Source: Taxillus chinensis (lineage: Eukaryota; Streptophyta; Magnoliopsida; Santalales; Loranthaceae). Taken from it: a stretch of DNA of 64,000 nt. Location of the stretch: the NCBI GenBank assembly GCA_023512835.1, contig CM042087.1, positions 44,944,017 through 45,008,016 of the forward strand, read 5' to 3'. The position numbers were made by a program, and so were the translations under genes. The stretch's first letter is position 1; each line of letters begins with the position of its first letter. The notes below the pieces were generated by a model. It saw only the letters and a list, made by a program, of their open reading frames with translations. It was not told the origin of the DNA and made no database searches. This document shows, piece by piece, positions 12,701-23,254 of this stretch.

Positions 12701-14605
12701 AAATTTATGTTCATCTTTAAAATATCCTATTAACGATCAATTGCAGTAAAAACTACTACCAGATCAGTACTCTGTAAAATCTAAATGGGCAGCATTAAAT
12801 AATAAAGCTTCTGGGTCATTCATCACCCTTTAAGGGCTTAATCCCTACATATTTTATAGGACTACTAACCTTCTTAATCCTGCCTCATTAATAATTGGAA
12901 AATAAATCCTTAAGGTAGTCAGACAGTTCAGCCCTGATTTAAGTCTTTGTTCTATGAGTTAAGAAGGTATCACTTAGCAAAAATATTCCATGCTATCATT
13001 TTCATTTAATAGAACCCACCCTTGCAACTAATATAGAAAATAAGAGCGCTCAAAGAAAGGAACATACTGCTAGTAGTCACAAAGAAAAAACTGCCGCTAC
13101 CCCCACATTAATGCTTAAATAGAATTTGAAAATAGAATGCTAAATGTTAACTTCTATAATCTGGAATGTAAACTGATATCAAACTTCAAGTATTGAAACA
13201 GATCATGGAAGTACGTGCATAAAGCAGGCAACACCATTAATTTATCATTATTAAGAAAAAAATCCATCACTAGAAACTCACCTATTCCGTTTTCTGACAT
13301 ATTGATTTTTATCTTTGTCTGCATCTCTATCACGATCACTGGCTCTATCTATGTCCTCATCACGATCCCGTTCGAAATCACGATTTCTTTGAAACTCACG
13401 CTCATGAACTCTGCTACGTTCATGCTCATATTCATCCATATCCCTAGATAGCTCCCGATCTTTATCGATGTAATGATCTCTTGATTGGTCACGATCACGC
13501 ACATGCTCGTATGCTCTTTCCCTATCCATATCATGGTCTCGAGAACGATCCCTGTTTCGATTGCGATATCGGTCTCTGTAGTGATCATAATCTCTTTCTC
13601 GGTCCCTAGCCCAATCCATTCCCCTTTCACTATTCCTTCGAAAGGCTTCACGTCCAAAGTTTGATCTACCTCCTCGGGTCTTCACTTCATTTACTCTCAC
13701 AATGCGCCCAGCAATGGTCTGTTTTAGAGCTTCACAATGTTAAACTTCTAATTCCAAATGATGAACAGAAAAAAAAAAAAAAAACTTCCATGATGAATTA
13801 AAAAAACATACTTCCATTTTAAAATTCCAAAAGAAAGAGGAAAAAGAAAAAAAAAAAAAAACAACACAACAAGGATCCACTTTTTACTTCGTAGTTCATA
13901 TTGCTAAAATATAAACTATGATATGTCTAAGGAAATTAAAAAATAAAGAAACAGAGGCATACCTGGCCATCCATGTCATTGATGGCATCAATTGCAGAAC
14001 GAGGATTCGTGAAAGTGACAAACCCATAGCACTTTCCCCCAATTCCACGATCATTTATTATCTGCCAGTCCACAATGTCAAGAAATTATCTACACAGACA
14101 AGCATTTTGTTTGCATGCCAAAGGAGTAACATACCCAATACGTCACTCAATCGAGAATGCTACCTAAATTCACACAAATCTAACTGCTCCGAGCACGCAT
14201 TGAGCTTAAATTAAATGGATCGATTTTCGAAATTCATATATGAAAGTTCTTATAAATCCAGGGAAACCAACCCAGGTCACAAAACAAACTTCTTGCAGTA
14301 ACTTCAGCGAGAAAACAATTCACAGTTTACTTTCATATGACCAGGGTTTCCTCGGATATACTAAAACACTGAATGAAAGTATGAAACAAGAAGTGATCGA
14401 CGACATAGCAGCAGCAGAAACCCCCAAAACAAGCATACTAAATAAACCACGAGGAATAGGTTTAAAAAAAAAAACAGAAAACAAGAAACAAAACCTTAAC
14501 GGCGACGACGGCTCCATACAAATCGAAGATTCTGCGAATGCTATCTTCGGTTGCATCGTACGGCAATCCGCCGACGTATATTGAGCTTTCGTCGTCAACG
14601 GTCAT
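3761..14605 (-). CDS. RRM RNA-binding protein with Arg/Asp-rich region and coiled coil
   Basis: Nine exons on the minus strand join in frame to 340 residues: 14495-14605, 13963-14061, 13282-13718, 11915-11981, 11749-11802, 9166-9234, 8998-9063, 8842-8910 and 3761-3811. Residues about 8-84 form one RRM with RNP2 IYVGGL and RNP1 KCYGFVTF. Residues about 95-215 are packed with RD/RE/DRDR dipeptides, like the charged arms of splicing-associated proteins. Residues about 239-324 are a predicted coiled coil (VKEQMKMAKERLEELGKE, then IPQMEERLEEKHDFFLDLQ). The last exon adds SLVDTAMMEVDMGADV and stop. The start at 14605 gives MTVDDESSIYVGGL, the usual short lead into the RRM. Most introns are large and contain transposons. 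A role in RNA processing is inferred from domains only. Confidence 0.92.
6684..7335. mobile_element. hAT-type non-autonomous element, 652 bp
   Basis: The ends are perfect 10-bp terminal inverted repeats, CAGGGGCGGC on the left and its complement on the right. They are flanked by a perfect 8-bp target duplication, CATATAAA, at 6676-6683 and 7336-7343. An 8-bp duplication with a CAGGGGCGG end is typical of hAT elements. The interior is AT-rich and encodes no transposase. It lies in the last intron of the RRM gene. Confidence 0.9.
9521..9544. repeat. (TA)n microsatellite
   Basis: About twelve uninterrupted TA units in an intron of the RRM gene. Confidence 0.9.
9690..11480 (-). mobile_element. 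Decayed RTE-clade LINE fragment (reverse transcriptase)
   Basis: Minus-strand translation shows broken but recognisable plant RTE-LINE reverse transcriptase segments: VKAKHDYHRSL near the 5' end (11263-11454), then RVMGLDDISIEAWKCLGE, WRKSTLVLLFKKNRDI, VVMDEFTRHIQDQ and LFVNNIVLVDETKTDLG. The 3' end at about 9690 carries the AATTGGGATAAAGGCTTTG-like tail common to plant RTE elements. The catalytic YADD box has become FVNN (10421-10432) and stops interrupt the frame, so it is dead. The endonuclease part is missing. It sits in an intron of the RRM gene, in the same orientation as that gene. Confidence 0.85.
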
Positions 14606-15674
14606 ATCTCCGGCTGTGTCTTGAACTTCGCTGTCTCTGGAGTGTAGGGAGTGAATGGTCTGGAAGAGAGAGCCCCGGACGTGAAGGCACTGTCATTTGC
14701 ATTTCCTTTTTCTTTTCTTTTCTCGTTTTTTTTTCTCCTTTTTTAGAATAAAATCTTATTCATAAAATAAATCGAGCATAGATTGTTTTCCTTCTAAATT
14801 TTAATTAAAATAATACTTTTTAAAATTTTATTCTAAAATTTAGTCATTTTCAAAAACAAATTATATCTCATTTCTTATAATATTTTATTTTATTAAAATA
14901 ATTTTACTTTTTCTCTATAATCATTCAAAAATACATGTGTTGCAGGAAAACAGAGAATTTTTTTGAAAGGAATAGAAAAAATTTTAATATAAAAAAATTT
15001 AAACAGGTTTATTTTACCTGTTTTTTATTTTCGCTTTTTTAAATATAATAGCTATTTTCAAGTAAAAAAAATAAAAAATAATAAAAAATTATTTTTATTC
15101 TTTGGAACCTAACAAATAAAAATAACTTTTTATAGTTTTCTATTTTAAATTTTTTATACTCGAAAATAATTATTACATTTTAAAAACAAAAAAAAGGCAA
15201 AATAAATATAACCTTATTCATTTCCTATTTTCAAACCTTACTTTAAGGATCCAAATGTGAGCATGTTTGAAAGTTTTTTCTAAATTTTATCCATATATTT
15301 TATGAGAACAAATTAAATGTTTTGAAAACTCAATATGTATGCTCTAAGAATTTAATTTATATCACGAACAATCTCTTTTTAAAAAACTTATCTTTTACAT
15401 CAAATTATTAATGATAGTTTTTTTTTACCTTTATCCATCAACAAGGGGGAAGAAAATTTCCACACTTATTCATCAAAACCAAAATTAGTTGATAGCCTCT
15501 TGAAAACACCATTATATGCAAACAAGTTAAATAAAACCTTAAAATTTACGCATTATTCTCTCCAATAAAAAAAACTATAAATATAAAAAGGAGGTATTTT
15601 TTAACACAAAGTGATCCAAGAATAATGGTAATTTGTATGCTTTTGCAACCAAATAAGGATGAATTGATTACTTA
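14606..15674. other. Upstream region of the RRM gene, AT-rich
   Basis: The first 150 bp are GC-richer and pyrimidine-rich and probably hold the RRM gene promoter and leader; I see no certain TATA box. The rest is AT-rich. It includes an imperfect palindrome at about 15038-15187 resembling a MITE. No gene is seen. Confidence 0.6.
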
Positions 15675-16162
15675 TAGGGGTATAAAACGGATTGGTCCGG
15701 TCTGGTCTGTCGTGGAGCGGGCCTAAACGGGCCAGTCCGTTTAGGCCCACAAATTTAATGGACCAAAGATGGACTAATCCGGTCCTGGTCCGCCGGTATT
15801 TATTTATTTTATTTATTTATTTATAATAATTTAATTTTCATTGAATATTTTAAATTACTTAATTTTAAAATCATATTTAAATGTTTATGTTTCTAAATTT
15901 TAATTTTAATATTAATAAGTTTAGAGTTTTTGTATTAATATATTAAGTAGAATGAATAATATATTTAAAAATAATAATAAATAAAATAAAATAAACACTA
16001 GTCCGCGAACCGATCCGCATCCGCACATATTTGGTCTGAGCGGACCGGGCTTAAACAGACCGGTTCCATTTAGGCCAGTAATTAAAATGGACCAAAATTT
16101 TCCTAGCCCGGTCCGCACGGTCCATAGACTAGTCAGTGGACCACTTGTCCATTTTACACATA
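15675..16162. mobile_element. hAT-type non-autonomous element, 488 bp (TAGGGGTATAAAA end)
   Basis: The left end reads TAGGGGTATAAAACGGA and the right end is its diverged complement. It is flanked by a nearly perfect 8-bp duplication, ATTACTTA (15667-15674) and ATTACCTA (16163-16170). The subterminal regions contain repeated GGTCCG/CGGACC motifs in both orientations, and the middle is AT-rich. No coding capacity. A relative lies at 34367-34782. Confidence 0.78.
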
Positions 16163-16750
16163 ATTACCTAAACAATGTTGTTCGACCTAAGATGTTATAT
16201 AATTTTATGTTTACCTTGTTTTCCTTTTGTTAGTTCTAAAACTTTTTTGCAAGATATTTGTAAAGATTGTTATTCATATACTTGGCATGGATTACATGTA
16301 CTTGTTTTGTTGTAATAGTACATATAGCAACTAAATACAATATTAACATATGTCTACACATAGCATGGTTAACCTTTTATTTGTATTAGGATTGTGTGAT
16401 AGTTATTATACATTACACTAACACATATGTCCATACCATACGTAGTTAACCTTTTGTTGATATTACTATTATATGCTAGTTATTATATAATATACTAGCA
16501 TTAGGGGGGTTGAATTTGGGTTGAAGTCTTCATGTTCATCCCTCCACGTATTGGACCACCTGTGCAAACCAAATGTGTGTGTTAACCACCATGTTGATTA
16601 GGAAGTTGTCTATTAGTTTTAAACTGTTAATGCATTATGCATTTCTTCCTAACAAAATTTTTGACCATAAATGTATTGTATTCTTTTCTCTATGAACAAA
16701 GACATTTGTCACCAACTCACCTTCATTTGTGGTATATATCAACCAACGTT

Positions 16751-16880
16751 GGTTACAACCTAGTGGTCAAGGATACACACTCATTGTGACAAGTTGTGGG
16801 TTCAATTCAGGTCTTGTGGAGGCGGAGAATGTTTAGGGTATAAAATAGGATGGATGAGATTAGGAGTCTTTATTGTAAAA
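16751..16880 (+). mobile_element. tRNA-derived SINE-like fragment
   Basis: Two polymerase-III promoter-like boxes are spaced as in a tRNA head: an A-box-like TAGTGGTCAAGG at 16761-16772 and a B-box-like GGTTCAATTC at 16799-16808. The rest does not fold as a tRNA. Neither the element ends nor a target duplication could be fixed. Confidence 0.45.
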
Positions 16881-17020
16881 TAATAATTTTAAATAACTAC
16901 TCATATAACTCATGCTTAGTTTAAAATACAATTTTCTATTCATTTTATTTTTTTAAAGTCACCTTTTGAATTCAATTTTTGTGAATATGATGAAAGAATT
17001 ATATGTAATGCTATTAATTA

Positions 17021-17721
17021 GAGCATCTCCGACACTGTTATATATATATTTTCTCTACGTTTGAATAAAATTTTAAATGTAGAGAGTTATTTTTTAACTT
17101 ATACTCCAACACTCATATTCAAATTATTTGTATTTTTATTAAAATAATTCATTTTAATTTTTTTATCACCCTCGTCTACACGCGTCCGTCAGTGAGGTGG
17201 CGGCCCGTAGCGATGCCTAAGTGGGCGGAGAGGAGCTAGATCAAGAGGCCCATGGCGGTTTCCCTAAATAGCAGCCACAAGAGGGAACAACCACAGCTTC
17301 TGCCACGAAATGGCGACGACTCTATCGCAGCTTCCGCCGTTGCCGACCAATCCTCGTCCGCCCCGATCACTACAATCTTCTCGCTCACCTCATACGCCAT
17401 CTCCTCATCCGGCTTCGGTCCCGCATCGAGCAATCTTTGGTGATGAGACATGGCTTAGCTTTTTTTCGGCCCCCTCTTTTGGAGCACAACGTCGGGTGGT
17501 TTACCTTCCTTGCCGACGTATTCAGGTGGTTTCTTCGGGCGAGAAAAAAAGAGTAAGAAAAAAATAATAATAAACTAATATGTAGATAATGAACTGTAAC
17601 TATTCAAATGTAAAAAATTACTGTATTATTTTTCATATATAGAGAGTCATGCGAATAGTCTGTTGGAGCATAAAATTTCACTTTTTACATGTAAATAATA
17701 AAGTGTATGTTGGAATTACTC
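17021..17721. mobile_element. TTA-flanked MITE carrying a GC-rich insert (PIF/Harbinger-like)
   Basis: The left end GAGCATCTCCGACA and the right end, complement GAGTAATTCCAACA, match at about 10 of 14 positions. Both are flanked by TTA (17018-17020 and 17722-17724). A second inner pair of inverted motifs around CTCCAACA lies at about 17100 and 17660. Between about 17160 and 17560 is a GC-rich block unlike the flanks, with ORFs on both strands, including a minus-strand frame reading LLDAGPKPDEEMAYEVSEKI. I do not recognise the source. It may be captured host sequence. Confidence 0.5.
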
Positions 17722-17724
17722 TTA

Positions 17725-18094
17725 CATGATACATATTCATCATATTTAATTCTCTTTCTTAAGTCTTAGCATTCATCCTCATCTGGCTTGGGTTCCACAT
17801 CACTTTTACAAAATTGGTAGAAACTCATACATTACGTTTGACAAACTTGTTTTTGTTTTAAAAGTAAAATTATTTTTAAAAATAATGAGTTCAAATGAAT
17901 TTTTATTACTCATAAATAATTTAAAATTTATTTAATATATTATTTAAAAAAATAATACTAAATTAATTCAATTCCGAATTCAAGGGCAACTATAGTTACT
18001 GCTAGTTACTGCTCTTCAAGGCCATTGCTACGACCAATTTGATGCTTACTAGTTACTGCCGTTTGCCAATGCGCTTGAAAGTTATGGTCAACCC

Positions 18095-18125
<31 letters not shown>

Positions 18126-20700
18126 GTGTTAACTACTACCAGCGATGGTGCGAAAGATATATAAAAATATATAAAAGGTTTTGGCCCATACGATGCAAGT
18201 AGGCCATGTGATACAATACGCGCACAATTTAAGTTTGACTCCATCCTAATTCCTAAGCTAAAGAGTGCCATATCTGACTCTCTCTCCCTCGACCTAACCA
18301 ATGTGTGAGTGTGTGTGTATATATATATATAAAATTTTAAAATTAACCTTTAATATTATAAGTAAAGAAAATAAACTTTATTGATAATTAATTGTGCAAT
18401 ATGCTACCATCGCTCCTATCTTATATTCTATTGAAATTTCTTCCTGTGGGCTCAAGAAATTATTTTTCACAATTTGATACTTTTGTGATGCCACTTATAA
18501 AAGTTTATAAAATATGCTTAATTTACGACAATTTATTTAGAATGATGGGATTACTCTTTAAAACATATTAGTATACACAATTAAATAATAACAACAGTAA
18601 AAAATTAATACAAAATAAAATCCGCATACTTTTAAATATGAACACAACATTATAGTACTTTTGAAGAATCAAACTAAAGTCTTCTATGTTAAATTGTAGT
18701 GATTTAAATGCAAATCTAATAAAAACACAATTTTATTAAAAAAAACCTCCACGAGTAATAGTAAAACTTAATTTGCATTAAAAGTTGTTAATTCTATATC
18801 AATTCATAAAACTACACGTCACCAAAACAGGATCCCTAACAGAATAATGAGCCAATTAAGCAGTTAATTGGATTTTAAAGTATGAGTATTACAATCAAAA
18901 AGTAATTAGAACACTGCACAAATTAAGTAATTAATGAAAGCATTGTATTATATTGTATTGTTTGTAATCAAGCAATTGGTCAACGAGTGATATATCATTA
19001 ACGCAAATATTTGCAGTGTAAACAATTTGCACACCCAAATCATGACACATCAAATATTGATTCCGTAAGCAAACATTAAAATCCATATGATTTATCAACT
19101 AGTTCAAACTAACACTTTCAAACTCCAACTCTCGCGTTTTAGTCAAACTAATTAATTTTAGTTTTGTTTGTAATATTGAAGGCTTCAAGAGGGTACTTAT
19201 TGATGTATTTTAATTATATATAATTTATTTAAATAATTATTATATTCAATTATAAATATACACTAATAAAAATATGAAACCAATTAAGATAACTTGCTCT
19301 TGAGAAAAGCTAGGATTTATAGCAATCTAGTTTTAAAATGATTTCATTTATAGATCACAAATTTTACGAGTTGAGCCGTGTCAATTTTGTCGGGTCCGCT
19401 TGTCTCCATTACAATTTTGTGTAGAATTTTATACAATGCCTTTAAATTTAGGTAAAGATTATCAACGACTTGATGAAATGCATATGCTTTTATATATGTT
19501 GTATCACTAACTAAGCATGAACATAAGAATTAAGAACGATTGACTAAGACCACACTGGGCCAGTTTTTAATCAACCATTGCGTTTATTGGCCAACCTACG
19601 GATTTTTTTAACTCAAGGACGAGTGTAAGGGGCTGTAAATAATTTGATATCATTGCAAAACTAATATGTATTTCTGTTTACAAAAGATCGTAGAAATATA
19701 TACTTATTAATATCTATATTTTAATAAAATATTTAATAATATGTATGAATATATTTAAATTAATTTAATATTATTTATTTTCTATTTATTAAAATATTAT
19801 ATTTTTATATCATCATATTCACTTTTTATTTTTTTAATATTAAAAGTTAAAATAAAATAATAATAATTAATTTTTTTTAAAATATTGTAATTAATAAATA
19901 ATTTAAATAATGAGACACAAACTTTAGTTAAAATAAAAAATAAAAATATTTTTAATTATTTTAAATATATAGCTAATTTTAGAGAAACCGATATGAATCG
20001 CTAATTATAAGTTTAATTTATGATTCTAAGAACACTTACATTGAATCGTTTAAATATGCCACTTGAGTTTTGGGGACTCTTGAGGGTTTATAGAGATAAT
20101 GAGAGACGAGGATGAAACAATCACAACAAATTAAGGTTGAGATTTGGGCTCGGGAAGGGAGTGTGGAGCATCATTGGGGTCAAGGGAGGAGGCCATGGGG
20201 TGTGGTCAAGGTTAGGGGAGGAAGGCGACAGTGTGAACGATAAGGGAAGGGTGGGAATGGCGGAGCTTAGTGGAGGGGGCGACAACATCGACAGGAAAGG
20301 AAGAATGAAGATGATAGGTTGGACAATGTGTTGGTCTGATGTGTTCACAATCCATCATTATATTTGACAAAAAAAAAACCAATAACTATATGTCAAAACT
20401 AAAAATATTGGCTTTAATGAAATCAATATGCAGTGTTTTTTTACATGTTCATCAATTTTTGTATTTTTATTCATTTTGATGATAGTGTTTTAAAAGTTAT
20501 GATGTTTTATATAATAATAGTTATACTTTTATACAACTGTGTTCTGACTTTTCACATCCCTCCACCATGAAAATATCCATGAAGTTATCTATAATTTTAT
20601 ATAATATCTATGAACATACGTACGTATGAGGCATCATGAGCTGGCCACGTCCTTGTTAGTTAGGGAGTTGCGAGTTAGCAATTCATAGTTCACTCCGTAG
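17725..20700. other. AT-rich intergenic DNA
   Basis: AT-rich sequence with TA repeats at about 18093-18117 and 18318-18330. A GC-richer purine-rich patch at about 20100-20370 has unrecognisable overlapping ORFs on both strands. No gene or element with clear ends is seen. Confidence 0.6.
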
Positions 20701-20708
20701 TTGATTGA

Positions 20709-20717
20709 TATAAAATA
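20709..20717 (+). promoter_or_regulatory. Candidate TATA box for the KCS gene
   Basis: TATAAAATA lies about 1 kb upstream of the KCS start codon and ahead of a CT-rich stretch that looks like a plant 5' leader. Initiation near 20740 is inferred, not seen. Confidence 0.4.
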
Positions 20718-20858
20718 AATCCAAGTGCCTTCAATGCATCTCCAAAACAAGACGGAAAGGGACGCTAGCAAAATTATAGAGGACTTCTAATCTCACCCCC
20801 GGACCAAAATCTGCCTTCAGACCGGTTCGGCGCCGACTCTATCTACAATCTGTCTGTC

Positions 20859-20860
<2 letters not shown>

Positions 20861-20900
<40 letters not shown>
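20861..20900. repeat. (CT)20 microsatellite in putative KCS leader
   Basis: Twenty uninterrupted CT units between the candidate TATA box and the candidate leader donor site. CT repeats are common in plant 5' UTRs. Confidence 0.95.
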
Positions 20901-20902
<2 letters not shown>

Positions 20903-21145
20903 TCGCTTTGAAATCGTCAACGCGCGCCTTCTTCTCCTCACCTTCGCCATTAAAGGGTTCACGTCATTTGCTTGCTTCCCGGCACAGTAGTCGGTAGCGT
21001 AGAGAGGGTGCGTGCATACATGAAATTTCACATAAATTCCCCACCTCGCTCCAACTACATCAACCCAAACTATTGACTTAATCCCTGCATTACCTTCTCC
21101 AGACTCCAGCACACGAACGGCCTGCTGTTGAATTTAGCATCCAAG

Positions 21146-21689
21146 GTCAGTTTTCGTATCTGGGTTTTTGAAAACGTGTTCCCTTTTATCATCAATCGAT
21201 CTGTCGATCAATTTTAGGGGACAGGGATCTGACTGTTGTTGTTCTTGTATGTGGGTTTTGTGGATTTGTTTCGGGTGACAAGGGTTCGTTTATATAAGGC
21301 CCTATGAATGTTAGTTAAATTAAAATTTTCCTAGAGAAGTGCTGCTGCTTTTTTTTTTTTTTTTTAAGTGTCTGTGTGTGGAGTGTTGCATCCTCTGTAA
21401 ATCATCAAATGCATGAATTGGGTTTTTGGTTTCTTCTGAAACACCCTGGTTTAGCCCTCTAACCCTACCCCTAGCTCTCTTTTTAAGTAAATAATTTTAC
21501 TTTTACTTTTTTTTTAGCAGCTGATCTTATCAAATCTTCAAACTGTGAACTACAAAAAATGCATAAATTGGGTTCTGGGTTTCTTGTGAAATTCCCTATT
21601 TTAACGCTGACGTAGCCCCAGCTCTGTTTTAAGTATATAATTTTACTTTTGAGTGTTCGTTTCTTACATTCGTTTTGCTTTTTTAGCAG
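21146..21689 (+). other. Putative 5'-UTR intron of the KCS gene
   Basis: A good donor (CCAAG|GTCAGT, GT at 21146-21147) is followed by an AT/T-rich stretch ending at a strong acceptor, TTTTTTAGCAG at 21689, 44 bp before the KCS start codon. A second, similar acceptor ends at 21520. Both would leave the coding sequence untouched. Inferred from splice consensus only. Confidence 0.55.
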
Positions 21690-21720
21690 GGGATCATACA
21701 CACCAAATCTTCAAATTCGA
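21397..21720 (+). repeat. Tandem duplication, about 150 bp unit, including an acceptor site
   Basis: Two diverged adjacent copies, about 21397-21545 and 21546-21720, share in order AAATGCATRAATTGGG, TTTCTTSTGAAA, AGCTCT, TAATTTTACTTTT, TTTTAGCAG, GATC and CAAATCTTCAAA. Each copy therefore contains one potential 3' splice site of the leader intron. Confidence 0.8.
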
Positions 21721-21733
21721 GAAACAGGAAAAC

Positions 21734-23254
21734 ATGACAGAAGTCTCGGAACCGAAATTGTACACACGGCCATGCCCACCGGATTTCAAACAATCCGTCA
21801 AGTTGAAGCATGTGAAGCTTGGCTATCACTACCTCATCACCCATGGAATGTATGTTTTTGTTACTCCTCTTGCGGCGGCTATTGCTGCTCAGCTATCCAC
21901 ATTTTCCCTCCAAGACATCCATGATGTTTGGGGTCACCTCCAGTTCAATCTCATGTCCATGATCCTCTGCTCAGGCCTTCTAGTTTTTCTGGCCACCCTC
22001 TACTTTTTTACTCGTCCTCGCCCCGTGTACCTCGTAAACTTCTCCTGCTACAAGCCCGAAGAGGACAGGAAATGCACGAGGCATGCTTTTCTGCATAGGT
22101 CCCGGTTGGCTGGTTTTTTCACTGAGGAAAACCTCGAGTTCCAGCATAGGATTATTGAGAGATCTGGCCTTGGGGATGCCACATATCTCCCCGAGACTGT
22201 TATCGATGTTCGGAGCCCAACCATGAATGATGCGAGAAAAGAGGCTGAGACAGTGATGTTTGGTGCCATTGATGAGCTTCTTGCTAAAACCTCTGTGAAG
22301 CCTAAAGACATTGGGATCCTTATTGTGAATTGTAGCTTGTTCAATCCAACCCCGTCGCTGTCTTCTATGATCGTGAACCACTACAAGCTCCGAGGTAATG
22401 TCAAAACCCATAATTTAGGTGGTATGGGTTGCAGTGCGGGTCTAATCTCAATTGATCTCGCTAAGGACCTCCTTCAAGTTCATCCCAACTCGTATGCATT
22501 GGTTGTTAGCACTGAGAATATCACTTTGAATTGGTACTCCGGTACTGAACGGTCAATGCTCGTTCCAAATTGCTTGTTTCGAATGGGGGCAGCTGCGGTG
22601 CTGCTTTCAAACAAAAGATCGGATAGGCGAAGATCCAAATACCAGTTGGTGCACACCGTCCGAACCCACAAAGGGGCTGATGACAAGTGTTATGGCTGTG
22701 TTACTCAGGAAGAAGATTCCAATGGCAAAATAGGCGTTTCTTTGTCGAAGGAACTTATGTCTGTCGCTGGGGAGGCTCTTAAGACTAATATCACTACTTT
22801 GGGTCCCCTTGTTCTGCCCATGTCCGAGCAGCTGCTCTTCTTCACCACGCTAATTGGGAAGAAACTGTTGAAGATGAAGATCAAGCCTTACATCCCGGAT
22901 TTTAAGCTTGCTTTTGAGCATTTCTGCATTCACGCTGGCGGGAGGGCTGTTTTGGATGAACTCGAGAAGAACCTGCAGCTCTCCGATTGGCATATGGAGC
23001 CATCGAGGATGACCCTTTATCGATTCGGCAACACCTCTAGCAGTTCTCTCTGGTATGAGTTGGCCTACTCGGAGGCCAAGGGAAGGATGAGGAAGGGTGA
23101 CCGAACATGGCAAATAGCATTTGGGTCTGGGTTTAAGTGTAATAGTGCTGTGTGGAAGGCTTTGAGAAACATAAACCTTGCAGAGGAGAAGAGTCCTTGG
23201 ATGGATGAAATTCACCAATTCCCAGTCCTAGTTCCAAACGTATCAGCAATCTAA
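21734..23254 (+). CDS. KCS: 3-ketoacyl-CoA synthase (KCS11-like clade)
   Basis: Condensing enzyme of the ER fatty-acid elongase. It joins malonyl-CoA to a long-chain acyl-CoA and so feeds cuticular wax, suberin and other very-long-chain lipids. The intronless frame gives 506 residues, the usual KCS length. Two N-terminal hydrophobic segments (about 31-54 and 69-93) should anchor it in the ER membrane. The catalytic triad is intact: Cys233 in [10 protein letters not shown], His400 in [11 protein letters not shown] and Asn433 in [16 protein letters not shown]. The spacing matches the family. The frame stays open upstream to 21653, but I take the ATG at 21734, since the preceding stretch is leader with the acceptor at 21689. 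The start and [20 protein letters not shown] closely resemble the KCS11/KCS4/KCS9/KCS17 group. Substrate length cannot be told. Confidence 0.97.
   Translation: MTEVSEPKLYTRPCPPDFKQSVKLKHVKLGYHYLITHGMYVFVTPLAAAIAAQLSTFSLQDIHDVWGHLQFNLMSMILCSGLLVFLATLYFFTRPRPVYLVNFSCYKPEEDRKCTRHAFLHRSRLAGFFTEENLEFQHRIIERSGLGDATYLPETVIDVRSPTMNDARKEAETVMFGAIDELLAKTSVKPKDIGILIVNCSLFNPTPSLSSMIVNHYKLRGNVKTHNLGGMGCSAGLISIDLAKDLLQVHPNSYALVVSTENITLNWYSGTERSMLVPNCLFRMGAAAVLLSNKRSDRRRSKYQLVHTVRTHKGADDKCYGCVTQEEDSNGKIGVSLSKELMSVAGEALKTNITTLGPLVLPMSEQLLFFTTLIGKKLLKMKIKPYIPDFKLAFEHFCIHAGGRAVLDELEKNLQLSDWHMEPSRMTLYRFGNTSSSSLWYELAYSEAKGRMRKGDRTWQIAFGSGFKCNSAVWKALRNINLAEEKSPWMDEIHQFPVLVPNVSAI

Noticed and set aside
13349..13657. 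Second minus-strand ORF over the RD-rich exon
   Set aside because: A shifted frame of the repetitive RD coding exon; the other frame joins the RRM.
13918..14584. Plus-strand ORFs opposite RRM exons
   Set aside because: They lie antisense to verified RRM exons and introns and have no recognisable domain.
20121..20367. Gly- or Pro-rich ORFs on both strands at 20.1-20.4 kb
   Set aside because: Low-complexity purine-rich sequence opens frames on both strands; no conserved feature.
21980..23218. Minus-strand ORFs within the KCS gene
   Set aside because: Antisense shadows of the KCS coding sequence.
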